Origin: Sycon ciliatum
Taxonomy: Eukaryota > Porifera > Calcarea > Leucosolenida > Sycettidae
DNA length: 64,000 nt
NCBI RefSeq assembly: GCF_964019385.1
Contig: NC_088643.1
Span: 13,534,800 to 13,598,799 of the forward strand
Direction of reading: 5' to 3'
A program made the position numbers and the translations under genes. Positions within the stretch are counted from its first letter, which is position 1, and every line of letters starts with the position of its first letter. Shown here piece by piece: positions 1-11,399 of this stretch. The notes below the pieces were generated by a model that had not been told where the DNA came from, ran no database searches, and saw nothing but the letters and a program-made list of their open reading frames with translations.

Positions 1-6
1 GTCAGA

Positions 7-488
7 ATGGAGCAAGATGACTCCTCTGCGGTGAGTAAGGGACGTATCCACCTGAAATCAGGCCGCCCTTGCAGCCAGTGTAGCCAGAAGGGAAAGTTAG
101 CGCTGGGTAGTAGCCATGCAGCGGATTACTTAGTGCCAATGGCCTGTTTTGCTGCGTTTTCTGCGACTCCTGGTTTGTTACTTCAGCTAACTACTCTCTT
201 TCTGTTTGCTGTTTTCCAGGCAACCCCTAGTGAGGATAATGTCCGGCTGACTAGTCGTGACTGGCAGAAGACTGTCAAAGAGAAGCCTTTCCTGGTGCCA
301 AACTCCGGAGACTACTTCCTGCACGACAATCGCTTTGGTGATGAAGATGATGACGTCGTCACGCTTGACGATGACAGAGCGGATCTGAATGATCTACCAA
401 GGTACGTATGTCCATGTGTGTGCGTTCTGTTGGTGTTAGTGACCCTCTCGTTTCGTGTTTGTCCAGTAGAGTTAACTCCTGTGTGTGT

Positions 489-546
<58 letters not shown>

Positions 547-3500
547 TGCAAGATAAGAACTAGCCCTGTGCTGTGCGCACAAGGTTTGTATTATGCTTAC
601 CAAGATCTGACTGACTGCTGGACTGGGTTTCTTGTCTATACTTATTCGTGCCTGACACGTTTGTATGAAGGCCTGTGTACGTATCCATCCAAAGGGAATA
701 TTGCCAGGTTGGCTGTAGCATAGCCTCACGTCTTGGGTGTTTGTTGTTACTCATCTCCATGTGCTTTGGTTGTGTAGACAAGCAGCGAAGGACGAGGAGA
801 CCCGGCGCCCCCTCTGGGACGGCACTGACGAATGGGCCCACGACCTGTACAAGGAAGATGAACAGGGCCCGATCATGGTGAGTTCTGCGTACGCCTTTGA
901 TTTGCTGTTTTGCGATGTGTATCACGAACAACCCGTGTCAACAAGAAGAAAATGCTTCCGTGTAGTTAGCATGTATATGGCACAATTCGAAAGTAAATAT
1001 CGTGGCCGGTTTTGGCCGGTAATACGCCTCATCTGAGTTTTCCCTCTTGTGTGCACCTCTTTCCTGTAGGATGAGTCTGAAATCTCCAGGACGGTGAGCC
1101 CCTATGGACGAGGCCGCCGTGGGTGAGTTGATCGGTTGAACGAGAGATGTCCGCGACATGTTCATGTTCCTTGTTAGCGGATGATCAGCGAGAGTTCATT
1201 TTATTTTGTGTTAAGTACATGATGTACATGTACAGTCAACTTGGCTAATAATGACTGCGAATATAGCGACAATTCGCAAATAACGACAGAATTTCCATGC
1301 CCAGAGCGAAGTCCCATCCAACTGTATTACATATAATGGGACTTCGGGTAAAAGGACACTTCACGCAGTGATCTAGCCAAAGCCGGCTCAGCCGGCAGAA
1401 TGCCGGCTGGGAGGGCGACCTGCCGGCTGAGACAGCTCCAAGGGTAATTTTGGCCGGCTGCAGTCACTCCCATGTAGACTGTAGTGCCCCATATCCTAGG
1501 CGTAGTTATGTACAGTACAGTACTAGCACTGGCTACTCAGGCTCAGTGCTAGCTCTTCACTCAAGCTCAAATGCACTTGAGTATGCACTTGAGTACGTCA
1601 GTAAAATGTAACAGGTTGGGTCATGGTTCGCTGCTTCTGGTGGTGTACATGGCTGTGGCTAGGCTGGGTCTTGTCAGATGACCAATGTACACTGCATGCA
1701 GACATGACGTTGGTGAACACATGATCCATGCTCATGTAGCTGTTTGCTTCCTTTTTCATATTTTGTTAATTTACCTATAATCACATTCACGTTCACAACT
1801 GCCTGATGAATGCCCATAATTGGACGAAGCGAAAGGAGATGCAAGCTGCAATGAAAGATTTGTAGTGGTGTGTGTGTGTCTGTGTGGATCCGTGACTGAT
1901 GGCGGGGGTCTGGGGGCGCAGCCCCCAGAACGATGCATTTTAACTAGAACGTTGGCCGGCTGGCATAAAATCCTGGCTAGACCTCTGTCGCGGATAAGGA
2001 AAATTTTCTGATGCCCCTCCGAGTGTCGTAATACTCAAAGTTGACTGTAATCGTAAGCGTGAATGTCCTATGGGGTAAGAACCTCAGTGTTCTGATGTCA
2101 CACGTGACGCTCCACTAGCTTGCTGTTGTGTGGAGGTCGCTTTCTCTCGAAGCTTGTACGAGTGTGGATTGACTGCGCCACAGCATGCAATGTTTGCACG
2201 ATTTAGAAAACATGCTGTATGACCAAACACTGCTGGTGTCATGCTGACACGTGTCCTACATGGCGTGTTGTTTTGAAGATTTGTCGTATGTACATGGGTT
2301 AAAACATTGTGTTTGCTGATACCATTGTTTGAATTTGTTTGCTTTTCATGGCTTCAGGTCTGGTGGCTACAGAGGTAATAGTTATGATCACCGCTGGTCG
2401 TCTGATCATCAGTCTCAGGAACGTGGCGGCGGTGCTGGTGGCAGTGCACGGGGTGGTCGTGGTCGGCGTGACTACCAATCGGACCAACCACGCCGCGGTG
2501 CGGACAACGATGGTGGCAGTGGCCGCCAACGCTACAGTGACTCTCGTCACCAGCAGCATGGTACCGGTGATGGTGCTGGTGATTACCAGGCACAGTCTAG
2601 AGCCAATGGCCGAGCCGAGCAGCAGTACGACCGGCGCAACAGTCAGCACAGCGACGGCTCCAGTGGCAATGCCACGCCCACCAACAGTGGCCCACGTACG
2701 CCGGTTGCCAGGCGCGGCATACGCCGCTCTCATCCCGGTCAGAGCGATGGCGCGCGTGCCGCAGCTAGCAACTCTGCGAATTCGTCGCCGGCCGATGAGG
2801 AGCGCCTGCGTCAACAGCAGGACGTGCGCGAGCAGAACAGGCTGCGCAAGGTACAGAAGCTGCAGGAGCAGCGTGGTGGCGGTGGCCGTGAACAGAGGCA
2901 AGACAGAGCTGCTCCTGCACCGGCCAAGTCCAGACCGCAAGAATCGTCTGCTACTGGCCAGGCGAGCAGCATGGGTAGCAAGGAGCGGACGGCGCGCACC
3001 CCTGGCACTCCCAGCAATGCCAACCACTCGCCGGAACCAACAGCAGCTGGTGGACAGCGCGAACAGCCGCATGTTGATCAGCAGCAGCAGCAGCAAAAAC
3101 ATGACCCCAATACCGGGCGCCCTGCTACCAGCAACCAACAACGAGGAAAGCAGGGCCGCGGCCGTGGTCGTCCCCCTGCCAACAGCCAGGCTCAAGATGC
3201 GTCGAGCAGACGCCCTGGAGGTGCCCCGAAGGAAGGTGCTCAGCGCTCCACTGTTGCGTCGGCAACGCAGACCGCTGTGCGCACGGCCACGCTGAACATG
3301 AAGGGCAGTCTGAGCAACGCCGCCGACGAGCCAGCAGATCTGGAGGCTGCCACCGCCGTTCTTGATCGTCTTACCCTTTACCAGGCCAATCGTCCTGGAA
3401 CAGTGGGCGCTACGGCAGCAGCAACGGCAACATCAGCTGCGGCACCCTCTAGCGGCGGCGGGGCCAAGCTGAAGCGCTACTCCACGCAGCGTCAGACAGA

Positions 3501-6500
3501 CAATCATCCTCAGCAAACGCCTCAGCTACAGCCGCAGGAGGAGCAGCAAGAGCAGCAGCAGCAGCAGCGTTCTCTACCGGCTGGTGTCATGATTGCTGAG
3601 AACCCTCCGGCTGTTCAGGCGGTTGCTACCGCTGCCCCCCTTCAGCCTCAGCAGCCACAACAGCCACAACAGCAAGCAGTAGAACAGTTCTACAGCCAGC
3701 GGCTGCAGGAGCAGCAGATCCTGTACCAGCAGGAGGTGATGAAGCGCGATCAGATGATGCTGAACATTCAACACCAACTCGCTGAAGCTCAGCAGCGCGC
3801 TATGCACCAAGAGCAGATCCTGCTACAGTTTGCGTCCCAGCAGCAGCAACAACAACAGCAGGTGCCGCCACCGCAGCAGCAGCAGCCGCAGGTGCCGCTA
3901 ACACAAGTCCCACAGGCTGCCGAACAGCCCGTTGTTGCACGCGTGGTTCAACCGACGGCTGTAGCAACACCTCAGCCCATGCACATGCCAGGCGCTGGCC
4001 CCGCTGACGTGCAAGCACCACCAACTCGGGCTGCTGCACCGCAGGTTGCGGCCCCTGGCCTGCCACACCCTCCCACCGAGCAACAGTTTGTGTCGCACAT
4101 GCCGCCCACGGCCCCGGCTGACGCTAACTGGTACGCGGCGGGAGGTGTGCCAGCTCCAGAGGCAGTCTTGTAAGTTTGCTGTAATGTCCCTTCCATGCTC
4201 TTTGTCTGAGATGGCCTTTGAAAAAGATAGTGGTCCGTGCGAGTACGGCGGAATGACAATAGCCATCCCCCTCCCCCATTTGGGTGGGGTTCACATAATC
4301 CCCCATTTGGGCTTGGTTTACATAATGAATTGTATATACGTGAACACAGGCGCGGGTACATACTTCAATCTTACGCACGTCAGCACAGCTCTACATGCGT
4401 TCAGTGCATCGGGTGCCACAAGGGCTGTTCTATTGCACTGAATTCTGCACACCCTGTGTGCATGCCCGAAACATGGATAAGCAAGAGTACAACAGTTGCT
4501 GTACATTTACTACAGTGGTGCTCAATGATAATCCGGTCGGGTCACTCGAGTACGCGCTGTGCGTTGCGCAGCCCCAGACCTGCTAACACTGGGCTGCGGA
4601 ATGGTGCAAGGCGCAATCCTTGACCTTGTGTGACGCGACTGGATTTCATTGAGCAGAACTGTATTATTCTGCAGCAATGGACGGGTGAATTTGTACCAGT
4701 GAGTGCTCATTGTTCATGCTTGAGATAAAGGCTTTGCGCAAGTAGTTGTGAATAAAGATTCTATGTAGTGAATAGTAAACTGCAACGTTCCATGACGTTT
4801 GCGCCATGGAATGTTGCTATCCCTTGTTGACGAGTAACATCTTGTTACGAAATGGGTGGGAGGAAATGTTTTGGGAAGTGATTGCTTGCCCAGATTGCTT
4901 GCCCAGATCTTGCGAGAAGTTTACATGCTTGGTCTCTCGGTCATGTCCGTCTTTGTGTCTGCTTCTCTTTTGGACAGCAACCGGCAGTATTTTGACTCGA
5001 CTCAGCCGCCGCATGCTGTGCCCGGAGTTCAGCAGGTATGTAGCCTTGGATTTTTTAGCTCCGTCCAGCTGGCATGTTCTTGTGTTTTCCTTGCTGGTGC
5101 TGCTGCTGCTGGCTTCTTTCTTTTGTTCTGGACCCGGTGAGCCCCGTCCCGTGCGTTTATGCTCCCAGGAGCTGTGTGGTGGCCTAACGGTCTTATTTCT
5201 GATCTGGTTGTTCCTCCTTAGCCCTTCCCTGTTCATTACGACAATACTGGCCACCAGCAGCCCCTCTTCTCCCCCCCCCCCCCCCTCTGATGGGCACAAC
5301 GGCTGCATGGTGATTTTAACGGTCTATTTCTGATCTGGTCCTGGTTGTTTCTTAGCCCTTCCCCGTGTATTACGGCAATGCTGGCACCCCACAGCCACCC
5401 ATGATGGGCACAGCAGCCGCACAGCCAGCACCGGCCGGCCTCACTGCCGGAGCAGCCGCAGTACCACAACAACAGCGCCATCGTGATCGCTCATCAGCTG
5501 TACCTATTGTCGATCCGGCCACTCAGGTATGTAGGAGTGTGATGTTGTGTTTACTAATACAGTGGAGATTGGATATAACGACAAATCGAGTTTAGCTACA
5601 AAATTCTGTTGCCCAAGTCGTTTTAATAGCAAGTCCTTTCTGTACATTAATTATAGATCAGGTATAACGACCTCGAAAATAACAACAGATCGAATTTACT
5701 GACACTTTTTTGGTGCCGAAGACCTGAAAATGAATCGAATATAACGACTTTCCTCTTGTATCAGGCGGAGTGGCATGCATGGGACATGCCTGTGTCACAT
5801 GCCCGGACCTCTGGGTCGCTCCACGCGTGCTGGTCATTGCACATTGTAGCCGCAGTGCAGTGGTGTAGTTGCTATGCATGACTTTTGGCTTGAACTATGC
5901 ATGCAAGACACATCTGAAATCCATGTACAGCTGTACATGTACATGTATACTATGCACATGCATGTCTGCAATACATTTCTGTTATTTTGATATACATGCA
6001 CATACCGTAAAGTCTTGTATAAAAGCCGCGGCTTCTTTGACTTTCTTGGTGAAATTTTGCAGGCTTCTATACAAGACAGGTATTTCTATGTATGTAAAAA
6101 TGTCAACACTAAAACCAGGCTTATGTGTGATTTGATGGGCCCGAAATTGCGGCTTCTATTCAAGTGCGGCTTTTATACAAGACTTAACGGTATTGCATAC
6201 TAAATGTGAAGATTGGGTTTAGTGACAGATCGAATATAGCGACTTTTTGTCTTCTCCCGAAGGAGTGTCTTTATATCCAATCTCCACTATACTTGAGAAC
6301 AATGTTCTAGTTGTTTTTTTGACAATGATTTTCAACTGTTTCTCAAAATGCGAAGACTCCACTGTAGCCATCCGCTATACATTCCTGAAGATGGGCCTTG
6401 CCCGAAAATTCGAATAATTTAAGATCTCTTTTTCTTTAGTGATTGGAGAGTGAAGATGTATGGGTTTTCAACTGTGTATAGAGAATTGCACCCTCTACAT

Positions 6501-8274
6501 TTTCTCGATTGGACATAACTTTTTTCTGATTGTCTTTATTTTGGACGTCCTGGAAAGCTCCTGAAGAGAGGAAAGCTATGAACTCTGGCCCCTCTGGGTC
6601 AATTAAAAATACGAGTACTGCTATCTACTTTGAATTATCAAGCTCATTTGTATCGATGTTGTAGAGGCGGAAATCGGTGCATGGAAAATGTTCGAAATAA
6701 GCAGGACCTTCGAATTACATCATAATACTATTCTAATTAGACACCCTTAGCAAAAGACGTTATGTTGTCACGGTATTATCGTAAGGGGAAAAATACCGAG
6801 ATTTTGGTTCGACCTTTAGCAAGATGCATGCTAATTTTAGTACACTGTTGCCATGAGTATAGCTTTTAATTCCCGCGGTACAACCATTTATGGCGCCATT
6901 TACACGATATAATGTGAAATGGGTACAACTACGCAATAGTAAAGAAAAAGGACCAAGAAACTACAAGTTTCGCTATAATGTCCACAAACACCGCCAGTTA
7001 CTAAACAATCAGCTCATGCGATAACATTGCACGGCACTGACCGACGGTACTGACGTTCTACAGCTAGCTGGCTAACAGCTCTAGCACATCTTGGATGCGC
7101 ACTCCAACAGCCTTCCAACTTGGAAGGTTCTAAGTTATAGAAATAACATGAGGAGGGGAAGGTGGCTCTCCACCCGAGTCCATTCTTGCACACCTGATGA
7201 GCCGTCCTTATCTATACGGCGAAACGATCGTCGTGTGAAACTGCTGCTTGTTACCGCTGCTTATTGTCCATCTAAATTGTCATAGTCGAAGTACTGTGCT
7301 GTTTTACTGAGGCATTTCGGTTTTGCATGATTCTTGTTTGCATAGCTTCCCTCTTTTATTGATCTTCGCATCATTGAGCCACACAAGTTTTGTGGTATGT
7401 TGCTTTGCGTCCTTGAATCGTGGTTTGACTGTATTGTCTAGTGGTCTTGCCAGTATCGTCATCGACATGCATGAACATCCGCCAACGCCCTTCACAGCTG
7501 AGACGTTCAGCTCGTGCTTGTCTTGGTTGCGCTCACCTTCCCCTCCTCATGTTATTTCTATAACTTAGAACCTTCCACGTTGGAAGGCTGTTGGAGTGCG
7601 CATCCAAGATGAGCTAGAGCTGTTAGCCAGTTAGTTGTAGAACGTCGGTCAGTGTCGTGCAATGTTATCGCATGAGCTGATTGTTTAGTAACTGGTGGTG
7701 TTAGTGGACATTATAGCGTAACTTGTGGTTTCTTGGTCCTTTTTCTTTACTATAAGTTTATCCTTGGCTCTCCATCCGAGTCCAAACCACGCAATATTTG
7801 GTCTTAAACGTACCGTTTGTCACAACGATAAATCAGCCCCCATAACGTTTTTACGCTGCAGCTTCAACGCTATTTGGGTGATCAAGGTACGAGTACCGTA
7901 AAAAAAATAGCGTAACCGTTGTGCCAAGGGTGTCTATTATCAGTATTCTACTGTAATTCCGTAGGCTGCGCACACCCAGTGGTGCCGCCTTACTTGTGTG
8001 AAGCTGAAATGTTTTGTAGCCACTCAAGTGAGTCTTAGTATTAATTTAAATGAGTGTATCCTTGCCAGCAGCTGACGTGTCCAGGGGTGCTCCCGGCCGT
8101 TGAGTCACACATCGCGCCCTGAGGCCAATTTGGCCGTGACCAGTTGTCTCTTCGCTCAAATCATGGCTTTTAGAGTGTGTTTTTAGGACAAACGTGGTGA
8201 GCATTCAGTGTAGTATCCTTATCTTCCCCATTCCTCTACAGATTCCCATTAACAATTCGAGCGCCGCATCGTAA
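7..8274 (+). CDS. CASC3: CASC3/Barentsz (MLN51) homologue, copy 1, eight exons
   Basis: Core exon-junction-complex protein that, in the known family, binds eIF4A3 and RNA and acts in mRNA localisation and decay. Exons read from splice signals: 7-30, 220-401, 778-877, 1070-1122, 2358-4169, 4978-5035, 5356-5526, 8242-8274. They sum to 2433 nt, one open frame of 810 residues plus stop. Exons 2-3 encode the Btz/SELOR signature: a PNSGDYFLHDNR block, an acidic stretch, then LWDGTDEWAHDLYKEDEQ. The large exon 5 is rich in Gln, Gly, Arg and Ala and holds KLKRYSTQRQ, matching the conserved AKRYSSQRQ motif of vertebrate CASC3. The ATG at 7 may be internal: in copy 2 a plausible acceptor (TGTGCAG) lies just upstream, so more N-terminal exons probably lie left of the window. 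The join from exon 7 to exon 8 is the least certain. Confidence 0.85.
481..543. repeat. (TG)n microsatellite in CASC3 intron 2
   Basis: About 30 TG dinucleotides. The duplicate gene has a shorter interrupted TG tract at the matching intron position (16167-16291). Confidence 0.9.
1233..2047. mobile_element. TA-flanked MITE, CAGTCAAC ends, in CASC3 intron 4
   Basis: The left end reads TA-CAGTCAACTTGGCTAATAA and the right end is its imperfect inverse, ATACTCAAAGTTGACTG-TA. TA flanks with CAGT ends fit Tc1/mariner-pogo type non-autonomous elements. The interior (815 bp) has a GC-rich block with repeated GCCGGCT motifs (1380-1460) and no convincing coding sequence. Confidence 0.6.
4512..4661. mobile_element. 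150-bp TA-flanked MITE in CASC3 intron 5
   Basis: The ends are CAGTGGTGCTCAATGATAATCC and the inverse of CAGTTCTGCTCAATGAAATCC, both flanked by TA. The same family recurs at 49880-50020 with the same internal GTTGCGCAGCCC-like core. Confidence 0.7.
5222..5313 (+). pseudogene. Degenerate duplicate of CASC3 exon 7
   Basis: After a CCTCCTTAG acceptor, the sequence CCCTTCCCTGTTCATTACGA mirrors the start of the true exon 7 at 5356, and the preceding intron segments are alike. A poly-C run breaks the frame and TGA follows. The tandem copy has the same extra exon at about 23863, so this exon duplicated before the gene did. It may be a spliced-out relic or an alternative exon; no donor is obvious. 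Confidence 0.55.
5560..6288. mobile_element. TA-flanked MITE with a nested MITE, CASC3 intron 7
   Basis: The ends are CAGTGGAGATTGGATATAAC and the inverse ATATCCAATCTCCACT, flanked by TA. Inside are repeated motifs such as ATATAACGAC. A second element (6005-6190) is inserted in it. Confidence 0.65.
6005..6190. mobile_element. CCGTAA-family MITE (186 bp), nested
   Basis: TA-CCGTAAAGTCTTGTATAAAA on the left and the inverse TTATACAAGACTTAACGG-TA on the right. A close copy is at 23413-23587. Confidence 0.75.
6936..7753. mobile_element. Long inverted-repeat element carrying a hammerhead ribozyme
   Basis: Arms of about 220-229 bp (6936-7164 and 7534-7753) are near-perfect inverse copies, from TAGTAAAGAAAAAGGACC inward to AGGAGGGGAAGGTG. 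The 365-bp spacer contains a complete hammerhead motif at 7189-7237. An 18-19-bp block starting GGCTCTCCA at the left of the spacer (7165) recurs just beyond the right arm (about 7766), a partial-LTR-like layout. No protein is recognised. It lies in the last intron of CASC3 copy 1. Confidence 0.7.
7189..7237 (+). ncRNA. Hammerhead self-cleaving ribozyme, type I, intact core
   Basis: All invariant core positions are present. Stem I is CACAC (7189-7193) with GTGTG (7233-7237). CTGATGA is 7194-7200. Stem II is GCCGT (7201-7205) with ACGGC (7216-7220). GAA is 7221-7223. Stem III is the palindrome ACGATCGT (7224-7231). The cleavage triplet is GTC, cutting after C7232. The loopless stem III suggests it works as a dimer, as described for Penelope-like and retrozyme hammerheads. 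Activity is inferred. Confidence 0.88.
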
Positions 8275-9132
8275 AGTGACGGGCCCAGCTGCAACCCTTG
8301 CTGTAGCGGCTGTAGGTTTCTGCCGCCCGCTCTGCGCCGTATCCTTGCTGGATACAGATGTACTTGGACTCCGCAATGTCTCGCCAGCTTCTCTACTGTT
8401 GGGTTTGTACTCGGCTTTCATTATCTTGGTCGCGAGTTCTCTGAGCCGTTCTCGTCCCCCGCTGCTTTCTTTATTGTATATTTTCACATGATGCTCTGGC
8501 CTGTTGTTCCTGTATACAGTTGTAGCGCTGTGTATTTTGATATCCAGCTAGTGTTTCGGTCTAATCTTTCCAAGTTAGATGGTTTCTTATCTTCTTTCTT
8601 CCATATGTGCGGGTTTTTTAATCCATGTCTTGACTCGCTTGTGGTCGTGTTGTGTTTAGTGTGGCTATCCGCGGCATGTTCCATATGCACATTGTACAGC
8701 TGCTGTTCTTGATACCTCTAGTATTCTCCCCGATGGCTGATTCTTTGCGCTATAGGATGATTTGCCAGGCTTGCTGTACAAAACAACTAACCCCTCAGCC
8801 CCGCGCTGCACGCAGTCTTGCGTTGTTCTGCCACTTCTCTTTCCTATCAACTTGTACGTGCGTCCCGTCTCTTTCTTTGGTATGTGAAGGTCTGTTAGAC
8901 CCTATCGTGATCGTGATTGCTGTGGTGGTGTGCGCTCAGCGGCAACATGTCCACCATGGCACATGGTACTACGGCATGGCTGCTTTCTTCGCACGTCGGG
9001 AAGCAGGGAGTCGTAAAAACCCCGGGCCTATACGACTCCCTGCTGCTATGTACTCTTGATGTTATCAAGGGGGTAACCAAGACTCAGAGGGGGGTTATGT
9101 ACTTTTGCCAAGACGTATAATAATAATAATAA

Positions 9133-9511
9133 CAAGAGTACATAACCCAAGAGTGTGCAACTCCAGCTATGGGGTCTGCGACGGCAGAACTTCACATCAC
9201 GTGATGAACCCGTGCACTCTAGTGCATGATAGATACTGGGTTGTACGCAGCCCAGCTTTGGGTACAACTCTCTTGTGGTCACTTTGCACTGTTTGCCAGC
9301 ATAACCTTTTGAACCCCGTGCACTCTAGTGCATGATAGATACTGGGTTGTACGCAGCCCAGCTTTGGGTACAACTCTCTTGTGGTCACTTTGCACTGTTT
9401 GCCAGCATAACCTTTTGAACCATGTCACGTGATGTGAAGTTCTGCCGTCGCAGCACAGCATAGAGGTTGTGCAGGCAGTTGCACACTCTTGGTTACCGGT
9501 ATGTACTCTTG
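9133..9511. mobile_element. CAAGAG-family element with internal tandem duplication
   Basis: The ends are CAAGAGTACATAACCCAAGA and the inverse, ending ATGTACTCTTG; sub-terminal GTGTGCAACT is also inverted. Between, a block of about 108 bp starting CCGTGCACTCTAGTGCATGA is repeated twice (about 9209-9418). It sits in AT-rich DNA and I see no clean target duplication. Confidence 0.65.
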
Positions 9512-9529
9512 ATTAATTTACTAGTATTA

Positions 9530-9914
9530 GGGAGGTTCTGCTATACGTGAAACGTAGAGAAATCACGTAGAGAGCAGGTGTCTGGGTTAGAGTCTACGGC
9601 TTCGCGTGTTTTGGCTCCAGATTTCTACGCGGAGATGGGGCTCTCTACGTTGTGGCACACGCAGAGAAAATGCGTACGGATTTGCTGGGTGTCGATCAAC
9701 TGCATGCAGAAAACTGCCAAATATGGAAGGGGAAATTCCCAGTACACATTCCACGTGACTTCTCTAGGTGAAACCAAGAGTACATAACCCCCGGGGGGTT
9801 ATGTACTCTTGGTGAAACGTAGAGCAGAACAGCATTTCTTTACGTTACGGGAACGCGAAGAAAGTTCGCGTGATTCTTTGCGTCGCGTTCCCAAAACCTA
9901 GAGCAGAACCTCCC
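9530..9914. mobile_element. GGGAGG-ended MITE
   Basis: The inverted ends GGGAGGTTCTGCT and AGCAGAACCTCCC are flanked by TTA and TAA. The interior repeats ACGTAGAG motifs. A 37-bp palindromic element (9775-9811) is inserted in it. A relative with GGGAGGTTTAGT ends is at 52675-53050. Confidence 0.6.
9775..9811. mobile_element. 37-bp palindromic mini-element with 7-bp target duplication
   Basis: CAAGAGTACATAACCCCC faces its own inverse, ending CTCTTG. The flanks are GTGAAAC on both sides (9768-9774 and 9812-9818), a perfect 7-bp direct repeat. Confidence 0.8.
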
Positions 9915-9931
9915 TAATAATAATAATAATA

Positions 9932-10205
9932 CCGTAAAGTACCGTTGATCCGCCCCCACGCCATGTCGCTTCCCAGCTGGGTTTTCGGCAGGGGGCGGGA
10001 ATTAGATCAAGGCTGTCAAGGTTGTACGATGTACAACAACGTAGAGGATCAGTCTCAATGTGCTGGATTGTGCACATTTTGATCCTGGATTGGCAAGTAT
10101 TGTGTACGGCAGTGGATGCGTCGGTTCAACATCGTATTTCGTTGTATACGCTGAAGTCGCTTTACAAGGAGAAAATCGACAGGGGGCGGATCAACGGTAC
10201 TTTAC

Positions 10206-10207
<2 letters not shown>
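9932..10207. mobile_element. CCGTAA-family MITE (276 bp)
   Basis: TA-CCGTAAAGTACCGTTGATCC and its inverse GGATCAACGGTACTTTACGG-TA. Confidence 0.75.
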
Positions 10208-10301
<94 letters not shown>

Positions 10302-10302
10302 T
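10208..10302. repeat. (TAA)n microsatellite
   Basis: About 31 TAA units between a MITE and the inverted Penelope-like pair. A shorter TAA tract (12371-12402) bounds the other side. Confidence 0.9.
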
Positions 10303-10410
10303 TTTTAAAAGAGGTCGGAGGCGGATAATACTTTAAAACGAAGGTAAGTTATGGGTCGCAAATATCCACGCAAACACACATCCAGTCATAATAAGGCACT
10401 TGTCATAAGT

Positions 10411-10444
10411 ATCCGAACGTTTTCGGTCCCTTCTCATCAAGGAT
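10411..10444 (-). ncRNA. Hammerhead-like motif, left Penelope-like arm
   Basis: Exact inverse of the motif at 12261-12294 and described there. Confidence 0.45.
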
Positions 10445-10602
10445 TATACAGGGAATGGCTCAAGCTGGAAAGACTAAAACTTATATAGCGTAAAGATAAT
10501 TAGATAACAACACTCGTGACAAGGTGGAAAATTATCAAGTTTAGCACGACACAAAACTCGAAGGAAAATAATAATAGTGACAACAACATAGTGAGCAAAT
10601 TA

Positions 10603-11395
10603 AGTTACATTGTTACCACCTCGACGAGGAGTAACACCAAACAATTGTAGCGACAACACATTTTCTTTCTGTACGCAAAGTTCAGGATCTAACTTACGGA
10701 TATACAAAGCTTCTAACACAGCCAAATGTAACGCACATCTACCACGTGACAATATTGAGAAAACATTATCACTGTACAACTCACGACAATTGGTACGGGC
10801 TGACAGATGTTGCTTGATTGACGAAGTGCGATTCTTAGCTCCATTGGGTGTTGTCTCCTCCAATGTCCCGTCATCTCGCCTCTTCGTGGCATCACCACTA
10901 TCTGTCTCTTCGCGTTTCCGCGGCCTTCCACGTTTCTTGACACTAACCGTTGGGTGCGCGATACCCGGTGTCCTTTCCGTTACGTCTCCTCCATTGCGGA
11001 TTTCTATTGAGCTTCTTACTCCAACTTGTCCGGTGTCCGATATTGAGGTTAGTTTTCGCGGTCTACCACGTTTTCGAATATTGACTGTTGTTGTCACTTC
11101 CGTTGTCGTTGTACGTTCGTCCTCATCAGTCCGTATTTTCACTTGGCTTCTCGTCACCCTTTCCGACGCCGACAGATCCTTTGTCAGTTTCGGTGGTTTA
11201 CGTGTGGGTCTTGCACCATCTTTTATGCTGTTCTCAGCTGGCCCGCGTCCTACACACGCAGAGAAGGACGGGCATGCAGTCACATCTTCACGGGAAGAGG
11301 AAGATCCACCGATGGACTGGACAGCACATTTTGGAGGACGACCACGGCGAGGACGACAATCGCGCGCATCAAGCGGAACACAACTTAACGGCACA
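10603..11395 (-). pseudogene. Penelope-like ORF fragment with AT-hooks, left arm
   Basis: The open frame has no ATG at its 5' end, so it is truncated. It encodes three AT-hook type motifs in order (RRGRPPK, RKRGRPRK, KKRGRPRK), then a Thr/Arg-rich stretch and the EALYIRKLDP-type C-terminus. AT-hooks bind the minor groove of AT-rich DNA, which would suit insertion beside TAA tracts. The reverse transcriptase core is absent, so the enzyme cannot be complete. Confidence 0.5.
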
Positions 11396-11399
11396 TGTT

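Noticed and set aside
2299..3195. Long minus-strand open frame (298 codons) opposite CASC3 exon 5
   Set aside because: Shadow of the GC-rich coding strand; the product is hydrophobic low-complexity with no family resemblance. The same shadow appears opposite copy 2.
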